In this document: piece after piece, positions 11,471 to 21,607 of the stretch | Numbering within the stretch: the stretch's first letter is position 1 | Layout: each line of letters begins with the position of its first letter | Source: Mactra quadrangularis | Taxonomy: Eukaryota > Mollusca > Bivalvia > Venerida > Mactridae | Reading direction: 5' to 3' | Assembly: GCA_025267735.1 (NCBI GenBank) | Contig: CM046307.1 | Coordinates: forward strand, 47,101,395 to 47,165,394 | DNA length: 64,000 nt | Program-made: the position numbers and the translations under genes | Notes under the pieces: generated by a model | What the model was told of the DNA's origin: nothing | Database searches by the model: none | Seen by the model: only the letters and a program-made list of their open reading frames with translations

Positions 11471-12866
11471 TGTACAGCAAGCATGGTAAACATTGAAATA
11501 TAACATTTATAAAATATATACAATGAGATGTATAGGAAATAAGGAAAACAATAACAGCTTAATGATCATTTAAGTTACTTTAGTATTCCACCACAAAGTA
11601 TATTTATGTATAGTATTGAAAAACTTATTATGGGATCGAACTTACTAAAGAAAAAATGAGAAACAACTCGATGGTTGAGTCATGGTAAGTCACTAAACTC
11701 CCAGTTTATGGGAAGGCTTCTTTGTATTGCTGACTTAACTAAGTACGTTTGATAAACAACCTGTACATATTCATTCAAAGAACCAGTCATTGGTCAAGCC
11801 TATTCCTATACTCATACCCATTTTGTCATGATACTATATAAAGACTAACACTTATCACTTCAATTAAACACTGATTGCCTCAAGAAGTTTGGGAATGTTG
11901 TTTTTTTTCATAAAATGCCGTTTAAATTTTAGAATACTAATTAGAATTAATTATATACCGACCAACTCTAAGATGTTTCTCCGGTAAATTAGAACACACC
12001 TACACCAAGTCATGATTTTACGCACAAACATGGTAATTGATCATCCCACAAATAACCCACTGTCATTATGTTCATATTTATATATAAAAATACCATTGTC
12101 CGTGCTAGTTTATTTTTAGCTACACAGAAACCAATGACGTCATCAAAAACAGTAGAAACCGGCAATAAACACTATGTTCTTACCGCTGTAAACTGTAACA
12201 TTATATTTTTGACTGTCCATTGCGATAATATTTCTTGATAAAAAATGTGCTAAAATAAGAATTCATTTGACACGTTGACCTCCTCATGGCCATTTTTATT
12301 GATTGTTAAACAAAGCAACTACAAGATTTTATTGTGTTTCTAGGCTATTAACAAACAACGCCAAGAATCGGAGAGAGTTTAATAGAAGACGGTAAAAATG
12401 TTCAAGTTGCCCGCAAATTATATCAAATGAAATTGAATACGCTGTTCTGACATATCGAAATTGAACTTCCAGAATGGCCAAGACTGGTCAGACAATTCTG
12501 TGAGTAGTTATCGATCGAATCAGTATGAGATGGTCGTAAAAGTTAGACTTTTATTTAGAAAAATGGAAAAATTAGATTGGTCAGCCACGGAGATGTGATT
12601 CTGAGTGAAATATCTCGTGAAGGCACGCGTTTTAGACAAAGCCATTTAACTAGAAAATTAAAAAGAGATACAAAACGTAAACTGACTGGTTATCATTAAT
12701 GTATAGGGCATTTCTATGGTTATAACCCGAAACTGACAACCAGTCAAGCCGAAAACAAGAAAATTTACAACGGTCAGTTTATTGGAAATGTTTGTCGTTT
12801 TTCAAGACTTTGCCTGGTTCCCTGTCGTAATTTGATGGGTAAAAATACGCCAGGCAAAGCAGAATA
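11471..12866. other. Non-coding stretch upstream of the candidate exon
   Basis: No gene recognised. If the exon at 12,867 is real, its promoter should lie near the right end. I see no convincing TATA box. A short inverted repeat (TTTGCCTGG at about 12,806, CCAGGCAAA at about 12,851) sits just before the ATG. Confidence 0.35.
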
Positions 12867-13110
12867 ATGGCGGCGCCCGGTGTATTGTTCAAGGTATCGG
12901 ATATTCTGTTTTCAAATGAACATTTCTTACTATATACGCTTAAATGTAATGAACTCCGCACTAGAATTACAATGGACACATTATTTTCAGTCGCCAGGTT
13001 ACATTTATGCTATAAAAGTATCCAGGTAATCCTGACTAAAGACTTCCTTGTTTCATATGAATATACGAAAGAAGATTTGGACGACAATTTTCAATGCATA
13101 GTGCGGCGGT
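12867..13110 (+). CDS. Candidate first coding exon, interrupted by a foldback element
   Basis: A 5' coding exon is proposed from an ATG in strong context (A at -3, G at +4) followed by GCGGCGCCCGG, giving MAAPGVLFKV, a start typical of animal proteins. The frame is open for about 81 codons. The peptide is mixed and globular-looking (ILTKDFLVSYEYTKEDL near residues 55-71), with no signal peptide, membrane segment or repeat bias. I do not recognise the family. At 13,111 the foldback element begins and the frame closes inside it. With the element and one CGGT copy removed, the host sequence would read GCGGCGGTCAGTAACC. This offers a plausible splice donor (GTCAGT), or else a stop six bases after GTCAGT. 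No downstream exon could be identified. It may instead be a chance ORF. Confidence 0.35.
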
Positions 13111-13880
13111 CTACGGAAGCATGGAGGTGACATGGTCGATATTTTTTCTAACTTGTTCCCACAACTTAGGAGAGTAGGTAAATTTTTATAACTCGTTCCC
13201 ACAAGTTAGAAGAGTAGGTAATTTTTTTCTAACTTGTTCCCACAACTTAAAAGAGTAGGTATATTTTTTCTAACTTGTTCCAACGACTTAGTAAGTTGTT
13301 CCCTCAAGATAAATTGACCAATCAGATGGCGTCTTCAAAATCGCGCCAAGTTACATCCAGTCGCCATCCATTCGACTTGAACATGTCAGATTTGTCCGAA
13401 TTCCTATTATTATGTGGAGTTGATGGAAAAATGTATTACCTCTCCTAAGTTGTGAGAACGCGTTAGAAAAAAATTTACCTACTCTCCTATGTTGTGGGAA
13501 CAAGTTACAAAAAAAAATATCACCTCTCGTAAGTTGTGGGAACGCGTTAGAAAAAAATTTACCTACTCTCCTATGTTGTGGGAACAAGTTACAAAAAAAA
13601 ATATCACCTCTCGTAAGTTGTGGGGACGCGTTAGAAAAAAATATACCTACTCTTCTAAGTTGTGGGAACGCGTTAGAAAAAAAATATACCTACTCTTCTA
13701 AGTTGTGGGAACAAGTTAGAAAAAAATTTACCCACTTTCCTAAGTTGTGGGAACGAGTTAGAAAAAAATATACCTACTTTTCTAAGTTGTGGGAACGAGT
13801 TATAAAAATTTACCTACTCTCCTAAGTTGTGGGAACAAGTTAGAAAAAATATCGACCATGTCACCTCCATGCTTCCGTAG
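13111..13880. mobile_element. Foldback element with tandem-repeat arms, 770 bp
   Basis: The outer ends are inverted and identical for about 94 bp (13,111-13,204 against 13,787-13,880), starting CTACGGAAGCATGGAGGTGA. The arms consist of ~41-bp units (CTAACTTGTTCCCACAACTT + AGGAGAGTAGGTA...). About four units lie in forward orientation on the left (13,141-13,290) and about ten inverted on the right (13,437-13,855). A 145-bp unique centre holds GATGGCG...CGCCATC. CGGT flanks both sides (13,107-13,110 and 13,881-13,884), which suits a 4-bp target duplication. The architecture resembles foldback (FB-type) transposons. It has no transposase, so it would move in trans. Perfect outer ends imply recent insertion or correction. 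Confidence 0.8.
13437..13855. repeat. ~41-bp tandem array forming the right arm
   Basis: About ten units of the form CCTACTCTCCTAAGTTGTGG + GAACAAGTTAGAAAAAAA. Two unit subtypes (GAACAAGTTAC versus GAACGCGTTAG) alternate, giving an ~84-bp higher-order repeat around 13,478-13,645. The ORFs read across it on both strands are by-products of the repeat. Confidence 0.9.
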
Positions 13881-14192
13881 CGGTCAGTAACCTAAACTCG
13901 ATTTTTCCAGAGAGCCTTAGATGTCTAGGCTTAAGTTTTTATAGGTTCCAAGCACATACTTTTCTAGATGCTGGCGAGTTTCCTACTTGATACATTGATT
14001 GGCGAGAGAGTGACAGAACAGAGTACATTTGTATTTCATTACCAATGTCCAGGAAAAGGTAGCTTCCCAAGACAATCGAACTCATTGGTCAATTTCCTAA
14101 GAAAATCGCTAGCTAGCACTTTGTCCTCTGGTTCTCTCGATTTGACATCAAGTATTTATTACTTTTAATGTATTATTGTATATATATTCATG

Positions 14193-14340
14193 CAGGGCAG
14201 TAGTCAGTCACTGACGGAAGTATGCGCCTAATAGTTATTTAACAGCTATATCAAGAGATTTAACTTTTTTCCAGCAACAGTGAGTTGTTGGACTGACCGC
14301 CGTAATAGAACCTATACAGTCTGTTGCTACGGCGTTAACC
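14193..14340 (+). repeat. SINE family 1, 5'-truncated
   Basis: It begins in the conserved body (CAGTAGTCAGTCACTGACGG, AAGTATGCGCCTAATAG) and continues through CCAGCAACAGTGAG...GACTGACCGCCGTAATAG to a CAACAACAACAA-like tail. The tRNA head is missing. 5' truncation and a simple tail are typical of retroposed copies. Confidence 0.7.
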
Positions 14341-14510
14341 CCAACAACAACAAAACAAAATATGCACATATTGTTTATGCCTCACATTTATTACAATATA
14401 GTCACAGTGGGTTGATGCCTCAAAGAGAGGGTCCTGTACTTTACAAGATGGGGAAGAAGTGAGGTGTAGGAAGGGTGGTAGAGGACAAATATTATAGTTA
14501 GCGCTATCCA

Positions 14511-14818
14511 TGGGCGGATCTAGCGGGTGGGGGTCAGGGGGTTCCGGAACCCCCTCACCTAGAATTTCCAAAATGTACCTGTTCATTAGTGTATTACTTG
14601 ACTGTAAGTCATTTTTATGTAGCACGAAGTAATTTGTCTCGGTGCTTAACATAGATTTAATGGTTATGTAGGTTGTATTACATGTATTTATATATGTTGT
14701 ATAGTATGTTGCATTATTCTGCAAACAGTGTATACTGTGGTTGTGGTTCGAAAGTTTCGACCCCCCCCCCTAGAAAATTTCGGACCCCCCCCCCCCCTAG
14801 AGAAAATCCTGGATCCAT
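14511..14818. mobile_element. hAT-like MITE (GGCGGATC end), 308 bp
   Basis: The left end is GGGCGGATCTAGCGGG; the right end is ...AATCCTGGATCC. The interior (GAATTTCCAAAATGTACCT, GACTGTAAGTCATTT, CATAGATTTAATGGTTATGT, TGGTTGTGGTTCGAAAGTTT) is shared at high identity with 62,766-63,022. It contains two poly-C tracts with intervening TAGAAAATTTCGGA. The shorter relative at 56,109-56,240 shows the 8-bp duplication that points to hAT. Here the target duplication is not clear. Confidence 0.7.
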
Positions 14819-17373
14819 GCCATACCAGAATTTTGTTAAGCGTCCGCGTGCGCGTAGGTTTTAGTGTCCTCAATCCAAAAAAAAGAATAGTTGGTGAAAT
14901 TTTCTTAAATAATCCTGTTGTTCCGGGATTCGATAACTGATTTTTCTCAGGAAATATGGATAGTTCCTTGTTTCTGTGTATTTGCTTAATGAAACTGTAC
15001 ATATGTATGTTGTATATACTTTTTTTAGAATTACTTTAATCTCACATTAATGTCATAAACATTCATGTACTACCAAGTACTTATTTGTGTGAATACCAGC
15101 TAGAATGGACATGTATGTGTTTTCGTTTTCGATTTGTGTTTTAGTGAATAGGTACCTAGGTTTGTCAAACTTGAGTAGACGCTTAAAAAACTTCCAATTT
15201 GGCCTAGCCTAACTGAAAATGCATTTAATAACTTTAAACTTTGAATCCTAGCAATATCTGTATATATGTCTGAATATTTTACATTTGGCCTAAAATAAAA
15301 ATATATACCCTGTAAGGCTAAGATAAAAATAGCATGAATGACAGTTATATGCGGACAGTATAGACCTGTAAAAATATTCTAGGAAATCTGATGTTGCGGT
15401 TAATGTCCGGACCGTCTGCATGAAAGAAGTAACAAAATTCTTGTAGAACGCTGCAAACATTTAATTCTTTGAGAAAAACAAAAAACGGATTTCAGACACA
15501 CGTTAATGCCACATTATATTTGCCAGAATTTCTCGTATATTTTTTATGTTTTCAGATTGTTTATTAACAACAGCGTGTATATCACACAAAGCTTTTGTAA
15601 GAAATGAAGTGAAAACTCTTTTCTTTCAGACTTATAAATGTTGAAGCATGTGAAATAACTAACATTGTCCGCGTTTTTCTACTTGAGATATTTTGCTGTT
15701 TTCTTATTTTTATTATGAAGATTTCATTCCAAGATGTCGAGCTAAAAACATGATGAATTAATGACTTTCTCAGACGCTTCGATGTTCAGGTAAAATTATT
15801 GTAAGCGTTGGTTAAACACAGGTGAGTTTTGTCTCTTTAAAAAAATAGGCTTAATTTCTCTATAATGAACATCATACGACGTAAAAATGCAGTCACAGTT
15901 TCAATGACGTGCGGTGCGGTTTTTTGTCAACTAGGGGATGTAACTCATTTCATAAGTCAGTAAAATTGTTAGTTCTGAGAAAATAACAGCGTTTTTTGTG
16001 TTTTTTACTTTATTGCGTTTTAAACAATTTACGATGATTTTATAAAATTGTAGTAAACTTGATAACTTTGTAAATGATAAATATCAAGAAATGATACATT
16101 AGCAAATTAAATGTTATATTTGTAAACAAATAAAATTCCGAATTAAAGATACATGTATATAAACATGTATTTATCATTTCGGGTAGGGAGAAAGAGGGGG
16201 CGAAAAAAAGAAGGAATTTAGTTGTCAACATATGACATTGATAAAAACAAATATTTCATCAGTGTAGGGAATCACGTGACCTATATGGTTCCTAACATGG
16301 TAAAAATGACGACCAGATCAACAAATTTAGATGAAAAAGACAAGGTAAATGACATTTAAACGTAACCGATTTTTTTCAGACCTAGTGCAGTCTAAACAGA
16401 ACAAAATTCTCTTACCGGTAGTTCCAATTCTCCCAACCCCACAACGGTTCTAGTTTTCTAGATTACCTCGATGTCTTGAACGAGTCGAATGATTTTTGGA
16501 ATAACTTCGAAGTAATCTAGAAATTTAGAACCAAAATACGTAAAATAAAATAAGTAAATTTGTGAAAAAATTTAATATTTACTTAAATGACATAATTTTA
16601 AATAATGTTCATGGTATGAATGCATGACATCAAAACCATTTTTAAAACTCGTGCAACATTGCTCTTTTTTTTAAATATCTGATTAATGTGCACACGGTGT
16701 CTTTGATTTTTTTAATTATATCTACGAGTGTTTTATTCAATTAATTTTCTTTTTTTAACTTTCACAACAAACCGCGTGTACTTGAACATCCCGGATTTAG
16801 TTTCAGACGGTCGCAGGATGATTTATCTCATCACAAGTACGCGCAATTGACCGTGTAATAAATTTACATTGAATTTTATCATATTAATTAAATCATATTT
16901 TGTAATTAAGTCATTCATGCTGTCACGGTTTGGAGTGCTCAACGTCTAAGCTGCGTACAAAACCTTTCAATTCAGTGCCACGTGTTGTAGGGCATCTGTG
17001 TGCATTTGTTTAAAAGAAAACCGAGCTAGATAAAACGACGCAAAAAACTCTTCGTGGTTAATGTTATTTTTTCCTCTCTCAGATGTAATTAATCGCTATA
17101 TATCGATCAGTCTCTCACTGGGCATCGATTTTCCTAACGGTAATAAAGTTGCCACGTATAAATCTAAAATTTCAATTTAAAGACCTTCAAAGACATTCAT
17201 CATGTATTTTGCAAACAAAGATAATTTAATTATTCATAATTATACCTGTTGATCACGCACTTCGTCAATGATTAAAACAATCGGATTTCAATCTAATTAA
17301 AATGCGTTAGTTACATAGTCAAGACTTTCTTCTAACAAAACACGCACACGATGTCTTGTATTAAAGAACTGGG
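14819..17373. other. AT-rich non-coding stretch
   Basis: No gene, tRNA-like box or TIR pair recognised over about 2.5 kb. Short frames such as 16,040-16,231 (minus) are low-complexity hydrophobic peptides expected by chance in AT-rich DNA. Confidence 0.4.
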
Positions 17374-18332
17374 GGGCGTCTTACTAAACATCGTACTATT
17401 TTCAAAGATCTTATCGTACGATTTAGATGTACGACTAAGGTACGATTTATCTTATGACCGTCTTACTAACGCCATCGTACTCTTCCAGTAAAATCGTACG
17501 TTTTTTAGTCTCTGCGATTTTGACGCATGCGCACATAATCGTATCGCATGGTTACGGATACTCTTCAAAATAAAGTTTTAATGGACTGTTTACATTCGAG
17601 ACGGAAGGATAACCAACAAATTCGCGGCATTTACTTATTGTTTAGCATTGAAATTATGTAATTACGGTGTAAACAAATAAGTAACATGTCTATCGATCTG
17701 TACAAACTGTAAATTCAACATGGAATATAGGATTTATGCAGGAAACACTTGTGAATATGTGGACACTTCTGACCACCGTTAAGAGTCACCAAACGTCCAA
17801 AGCAAAGAATGGAGAAAAATCAGCTCTCGTTTACATTATGCATAAGCTTGGCATTGATTAAAATGCGTGCCAATCTTTGTATTTTATATATGATGGCTGT
17901 CTAAATCGTCAGACTAATCAGTACAGGGTGAAAATGATTGGAAGCCTCAGTTTACACATTGAATATTCATGAAGGTAAAATGCTAAAAAACTCAAAATTA
18001 AAATGATACTTGTTAGTGCATAACCATTATACTGGTGATATCAATATTAGAATAAGTGGCATCCAAAAATATTAAGTTATTTAAAGAATGGTGGCCTTGG
18101 TGACAGAAATATGATTATGTTAAACTAGAGATCTAAGGCACATTACCTCTACTGGAATGTTGGCAATCTGTCCCTGTCATATTTGTCCTTAGGCGATCCT
18201 TCCCCAAATTTGGGGACGGATCGTCCAAGGGCCTATATGACTGGTAACAGATCATCTAGGGGGAGAAAGTATTGGGGACGGATCGTTAGTGCACCCCTTT
18301 ACTGGCACTTAAATTTTTCTTAATGTCACGGT

Positions 18333-18475
18333 ACTTACCTGTTCACATTATGGAGAGAAGGACATGTAAGCGGCTGGATAGATCAGTCGAGAAAGCACTT
18401 GCCTTGTAAGAGAGGGGTTCTGGGTTCTAGTACTGGTCAGCTGCATATTTTTCTTACCCCCTGACATTAGGATAT
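18333..18475 (+). repeat. tRNA-derived SINE, family 2
   Basis: It has the leader ACCTGTTCACATTATGGAGA, then a tRNA-like head with A-box GGATAGATCAGTCGAGA and B-box CTGGGTTCTAGTACTGGTCA, then TTTTCTTACCCC. The same order, including the leader, is inverted at 44,826-44,961, so both copies belong to one family. Confidence 0.7.
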
Positions 18476-18540
18476 GTAATAATTGAAGATATAAATCACA
18501 TAAGAGATTATTTCATCAAATTGTGGGGCTTTAGCACAAC

Positions 18541-18605
18541 ATATAGTGCGTGAGGGGATGTGAGGGGGGTGCACTGTGTGTGTGGGGGTGTGTTTTTGTG
18601 TGTGT
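18541..18605. repeat. GT/G-rich simple sequence
   Basis: An impure run of TG, GTGGG and TGTGTTTT motifs. Low complexity; no other content seen. Confidence 0.7.
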
Positions 18606-19107
18606 TGCAAGAGTTCAATTTTTCAATGGGGAATAATAGCTATGATACATACTCAATTTTTCTGTCTATGTTTATTTACAAAGACACAATAATAACTTTA
18701 CCACAGTTTCCTTTACGATTATAATTAGCTTATACTGTTACAAAAGCAGATGGAATTGCATTACACAATATATCAAGTGACTTAATGCAAGTGTATCCCA
18801 CAATAAAAATCCATGGTCCAAAATGTGATTCAAACTAACAACCTCTCATATTGTAAGTGGACACTACATCTAGTACTGGGATGCCATAAAAGCTAGCTAA
18901 AAGGCAATGGAGAACTATTGCCGTATTATACATCTGTTACACTTTCAGGAAATGTTTGAAGCAGTTGCTTACTCCAGTTCATCAGTTTCAAATACATTAT
19001 CGGAACAAGGCAGTAATGATGCAACAAGCAAATTTGTTTCCAATTTTATTTTTCATTTACAGTATAACAATAATCTCATTTTCAAAGTTCTATACAGTTT
19101 ATGTATG

Positions 19108-20130
19108 TGTAACGTGTTTTCGAGCGGTCAACTATGTGTATGTATTTATATATTTTTCCTCGGGCTTCCTTGCCTTTTGATTAGCAATTCGTATGAAGTA
19201 ATTATTGTACGTAAATAAAACAATCAACCAAAATCAGAATCACAAACATCAACAACAACAAAATATATATTCAACTAGTAAGATTGAGCTGGCAACCACT
19301 AAAACTCTACAGTAGTTTTAGGTATATATATATATCTAACACGACTCTACGCCTAAACCAATAATTTTGTTTCGTATTTCGGCTCTCAGCCTTATCAGCA
19401 TCCATAAACAACAGCTAGGAAACACAACTGCGATCCGGCCGTTTCTCCAGTTGTATACCACTCTGGGGAAGCGAGGCTTCGGCAGAGTTGCGGTAAATAA
19501 CAAGGAGGACAGTTGACTTCGGGTTTCCCAGGTATTCACCTAGCGTTGTAATATACTACTCAACTAGTATAACACTAAGCTGGCAACCACTAAAACTCTA
19601 CAATAGTTTTAGGTATATATCTAATACGGCTCCAGGCCCTAGCCAGCAACCCTATTTCGGCTCTCAGCCGAACAATATTCACAAACAACGACTATAGAAC
19701 AATACTGCGATCCGGTCGTTTCTCCAGCTGTATACCACTCTGGGGAAGCGAGGCTTCGGCAGAGTTGCGGTAGACAACAAGGTGGACAATTGACTTCGGG
19801 TTTCCCAGGTACCTCCTATAGTGTTGATTCGCCAACAGTCATACACACGTCTGTCTAAGACAAGCTCAACGCACGTATTTATACCCTAATTCTTCCACGT
19901 GACATTCAGATAAACTACTATTGGTCCAAAGATGGTAGCACCCACTTTGTCCTTTTTAACAATGGACTAATCTTAGTATCATTAATATTGCGTAATATCA
20001 TAACATAGCTCTTACAAAACATTTAACATCTTACCTTGAAGTGTAGACAACAATAATTTAATGATCAAAGGGACGTAACTCTTCAATACCTCGGTCAGGG
20101 CTAAAGCTCACCAAGACCGTTATCGTCACA
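19108..20130. mobile_element. Solo-LTR-like insertion, 1,023 bp, TATG target duplication
   Basis: It begins TGTAACG and ends CGTCACA (TG...CA with a short inverted end), flanked by TATG on both sides (19,104-19,107 and 20,131-20,134). The paralogous copy has the uninterrupted site with a single TATG at 21,967-21,970. These are the hallmarks of an LTR left after recombination of a retrotransposon. On the minus strand a TATAAATA box (19,877-19,884) is a candidate LTR promoter; TATATATATA also occurs on the + strand near 19,325, so orientation is unsure. No gag or pol is present. Confidence 0.75.
19271..19829. repeat. ~280-bp tandem duplication inside the LTR-like element
   Basis: Unit 1 spans 19,271-19,559 and unit 2 spans 19,560-19,829. 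Both contain TCAACTAGTA, CTGGCAACCACTAAAACTCT, TTTCGGCTCTCAGCC, CCACTCTGGGGAAGCGAGGC and GACTTCGGGTTTCCCAGGTA in the same order. Unit identity is high in the GC-richer half. An 67-codon minus-strand frame (19,336-19,539) is not supported as a protein. Confidence 0.9.
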
Positions 20131-21075
20131 TATGCAACAATAATGAGGTTTAACATATTAGAAATACATCAAAAACACAGATCCACAGATCACATAGAGA
20201 CTACTTCTTTGATATTATAGAATATGTAACAAACATGTTTTTTAACATTTCAATACACTTTGTACTTGATTGGTTTCTAAAATTTAGATATGTCGCATAC
20301 AGTACTGAGAAGTGTAATGAGAAAGAAAACGCTGATGAATGATTAAATATTATTTTAACACAATTTCCAAGGAGCAGAATACACATTTAATTCATGGAAA
20401 TTGTTCTGTTATTATGTCCTGGTTTGATGATTTATTGTATAAATTATAACTCAAATAAGATTGATCACTAATGTGAAATACAAATATACTATAACTAAGA
20501 CACAACATGCTTTACTACTCTAAAGATTTATTATAAACTGACCAGTGGGTGTAAGATATTGAAGTAGCTTACTGAGCATGCGTAAACATATAGATAGTTA
20601 TATAGATAACATATAGAACATAAAAGAGACACTAATGTTATTTTTTATATAAAAAAATAAGCAAACAGAAGAAAAAAGAACATTTTACATGAATACAATA
20701 TAGTACTTCAATGACAATTTATCTCATTTCAATATTACACAATTCATGAACAATCAAACAACATCTATTATCCTATTTTAACAATAAACTATTTTTTTAA
20801 AGGAATGAAAATGATAGCAATGCAATTTAAAATGTTTAACAAGTCTGTGGATATGTTCATCACTAAAAAATCCATGTACTTTAAATCTCTAAGTGTACAT
20901 CAAGTTTTATAAGAGTAACACTGAGAAAGATTTCATTTCTGTCACAGTAAAATTCCCATAATGCCAAAATCAGTATTCATGGTATCATATTAGATATTTT
21001 GTATGGATTATGTTAATAAAGCCTTATGCCACAACAAATACAATATATTGGTGGTCAAAATAAAAGTAACAATAG

Positions 21076-21331
21076 TAAACTCTGTTTTCAAAATTTCAGC
21101 CTAAGCCTTTATCAAGAAATTACTCCATGAATTATATATCATTCAAATAAAATAGATTACATGTATCAAATAAACAATATGGTGTCTATGTTCAAAATGT
21201 AATATAATTCATGAAATAATTTCTTGATAAAGGCTTAGGCTGAAATATTGAAAACAGAGTTTGCTATCTTTATATAAAATACTTCTAAATTCCCTTTGGA
21301 ATTACATTGGACAAAATAAAAGTAACAATAG
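21076..21331. mobile_element. Palindromic MITE-like insertion, ~190-255 bp
   Basis: The arms AAACTCTGTTTTCAAAATTT + CAGCCTAAGCCTTTATCAAG (from 21,077) and their complement (to 21,265) form an almost perfect 60-bp inverted repeat around an AT-rich loop. The whole block is absent from duplication copy 2 at the equivalent site (22,835). A ~20-bp direct repeat, CAAAATAAAAGTAACAATAG, flanks it (about 21,057-21,075 and 21,312-21,331). Confidence 0.7.
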
Positions 21332-21607
21332 TTTGAAGTATCTTAGACCAAATACAAGTATTATAATTTTATTATGATGTTAGATCTCTTATATTCTAGA
21401 TAAAGTAAAACTAGGTTGCACAATTCATCTTGTTTCAAAATTTTGAAATTGACAAGTGTATGAACTGAAAAATATTCCATTTGTGAAGACAACCAATAAA
21501 TGTCACATACCGGTACTTGTAAATTGAACCAATGTGTTTTAAATGTTTTACAAAATAGCTTTCTCTTATTTGATAGATTCTCAATTGAGTTTGTCCAATA
21601 AATACAT

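Larger units (their letters stand above)
18757..21607. repeat. Segmental tandem duplication, copy 1 (with two insertions)
   Basis: It aligns in direct orientation with 21,608-23,392. Both copies start TTGCATTACAC...TATATC and share GTTTGAAGCAGTTGCTTACT, ATTATCCTATTTTAAC, CAAATACAATATATTGGTGG and CTAGATAAAGTAAA..TAGGTTGCACAATTC. After removing a solo-LTR-like insertion (19,108-20,130) and a palindromic insertion (21,076-21,331), the unit is about 1.6 kb. A minus-strand tRNA-like B-box (about 18,830) lies inside both copies. Confidence 0.85.

Noticed and set aside
19374..19400. Hammerhead-ribozyme-like core on the minus strand (CTGATAAGGC...GCCGAAA)
   Set aside because: The conserved CTGANGA has an A where G is required, the second tandem unit lacks it, and no cleavage-site strand with a closing stem was found.
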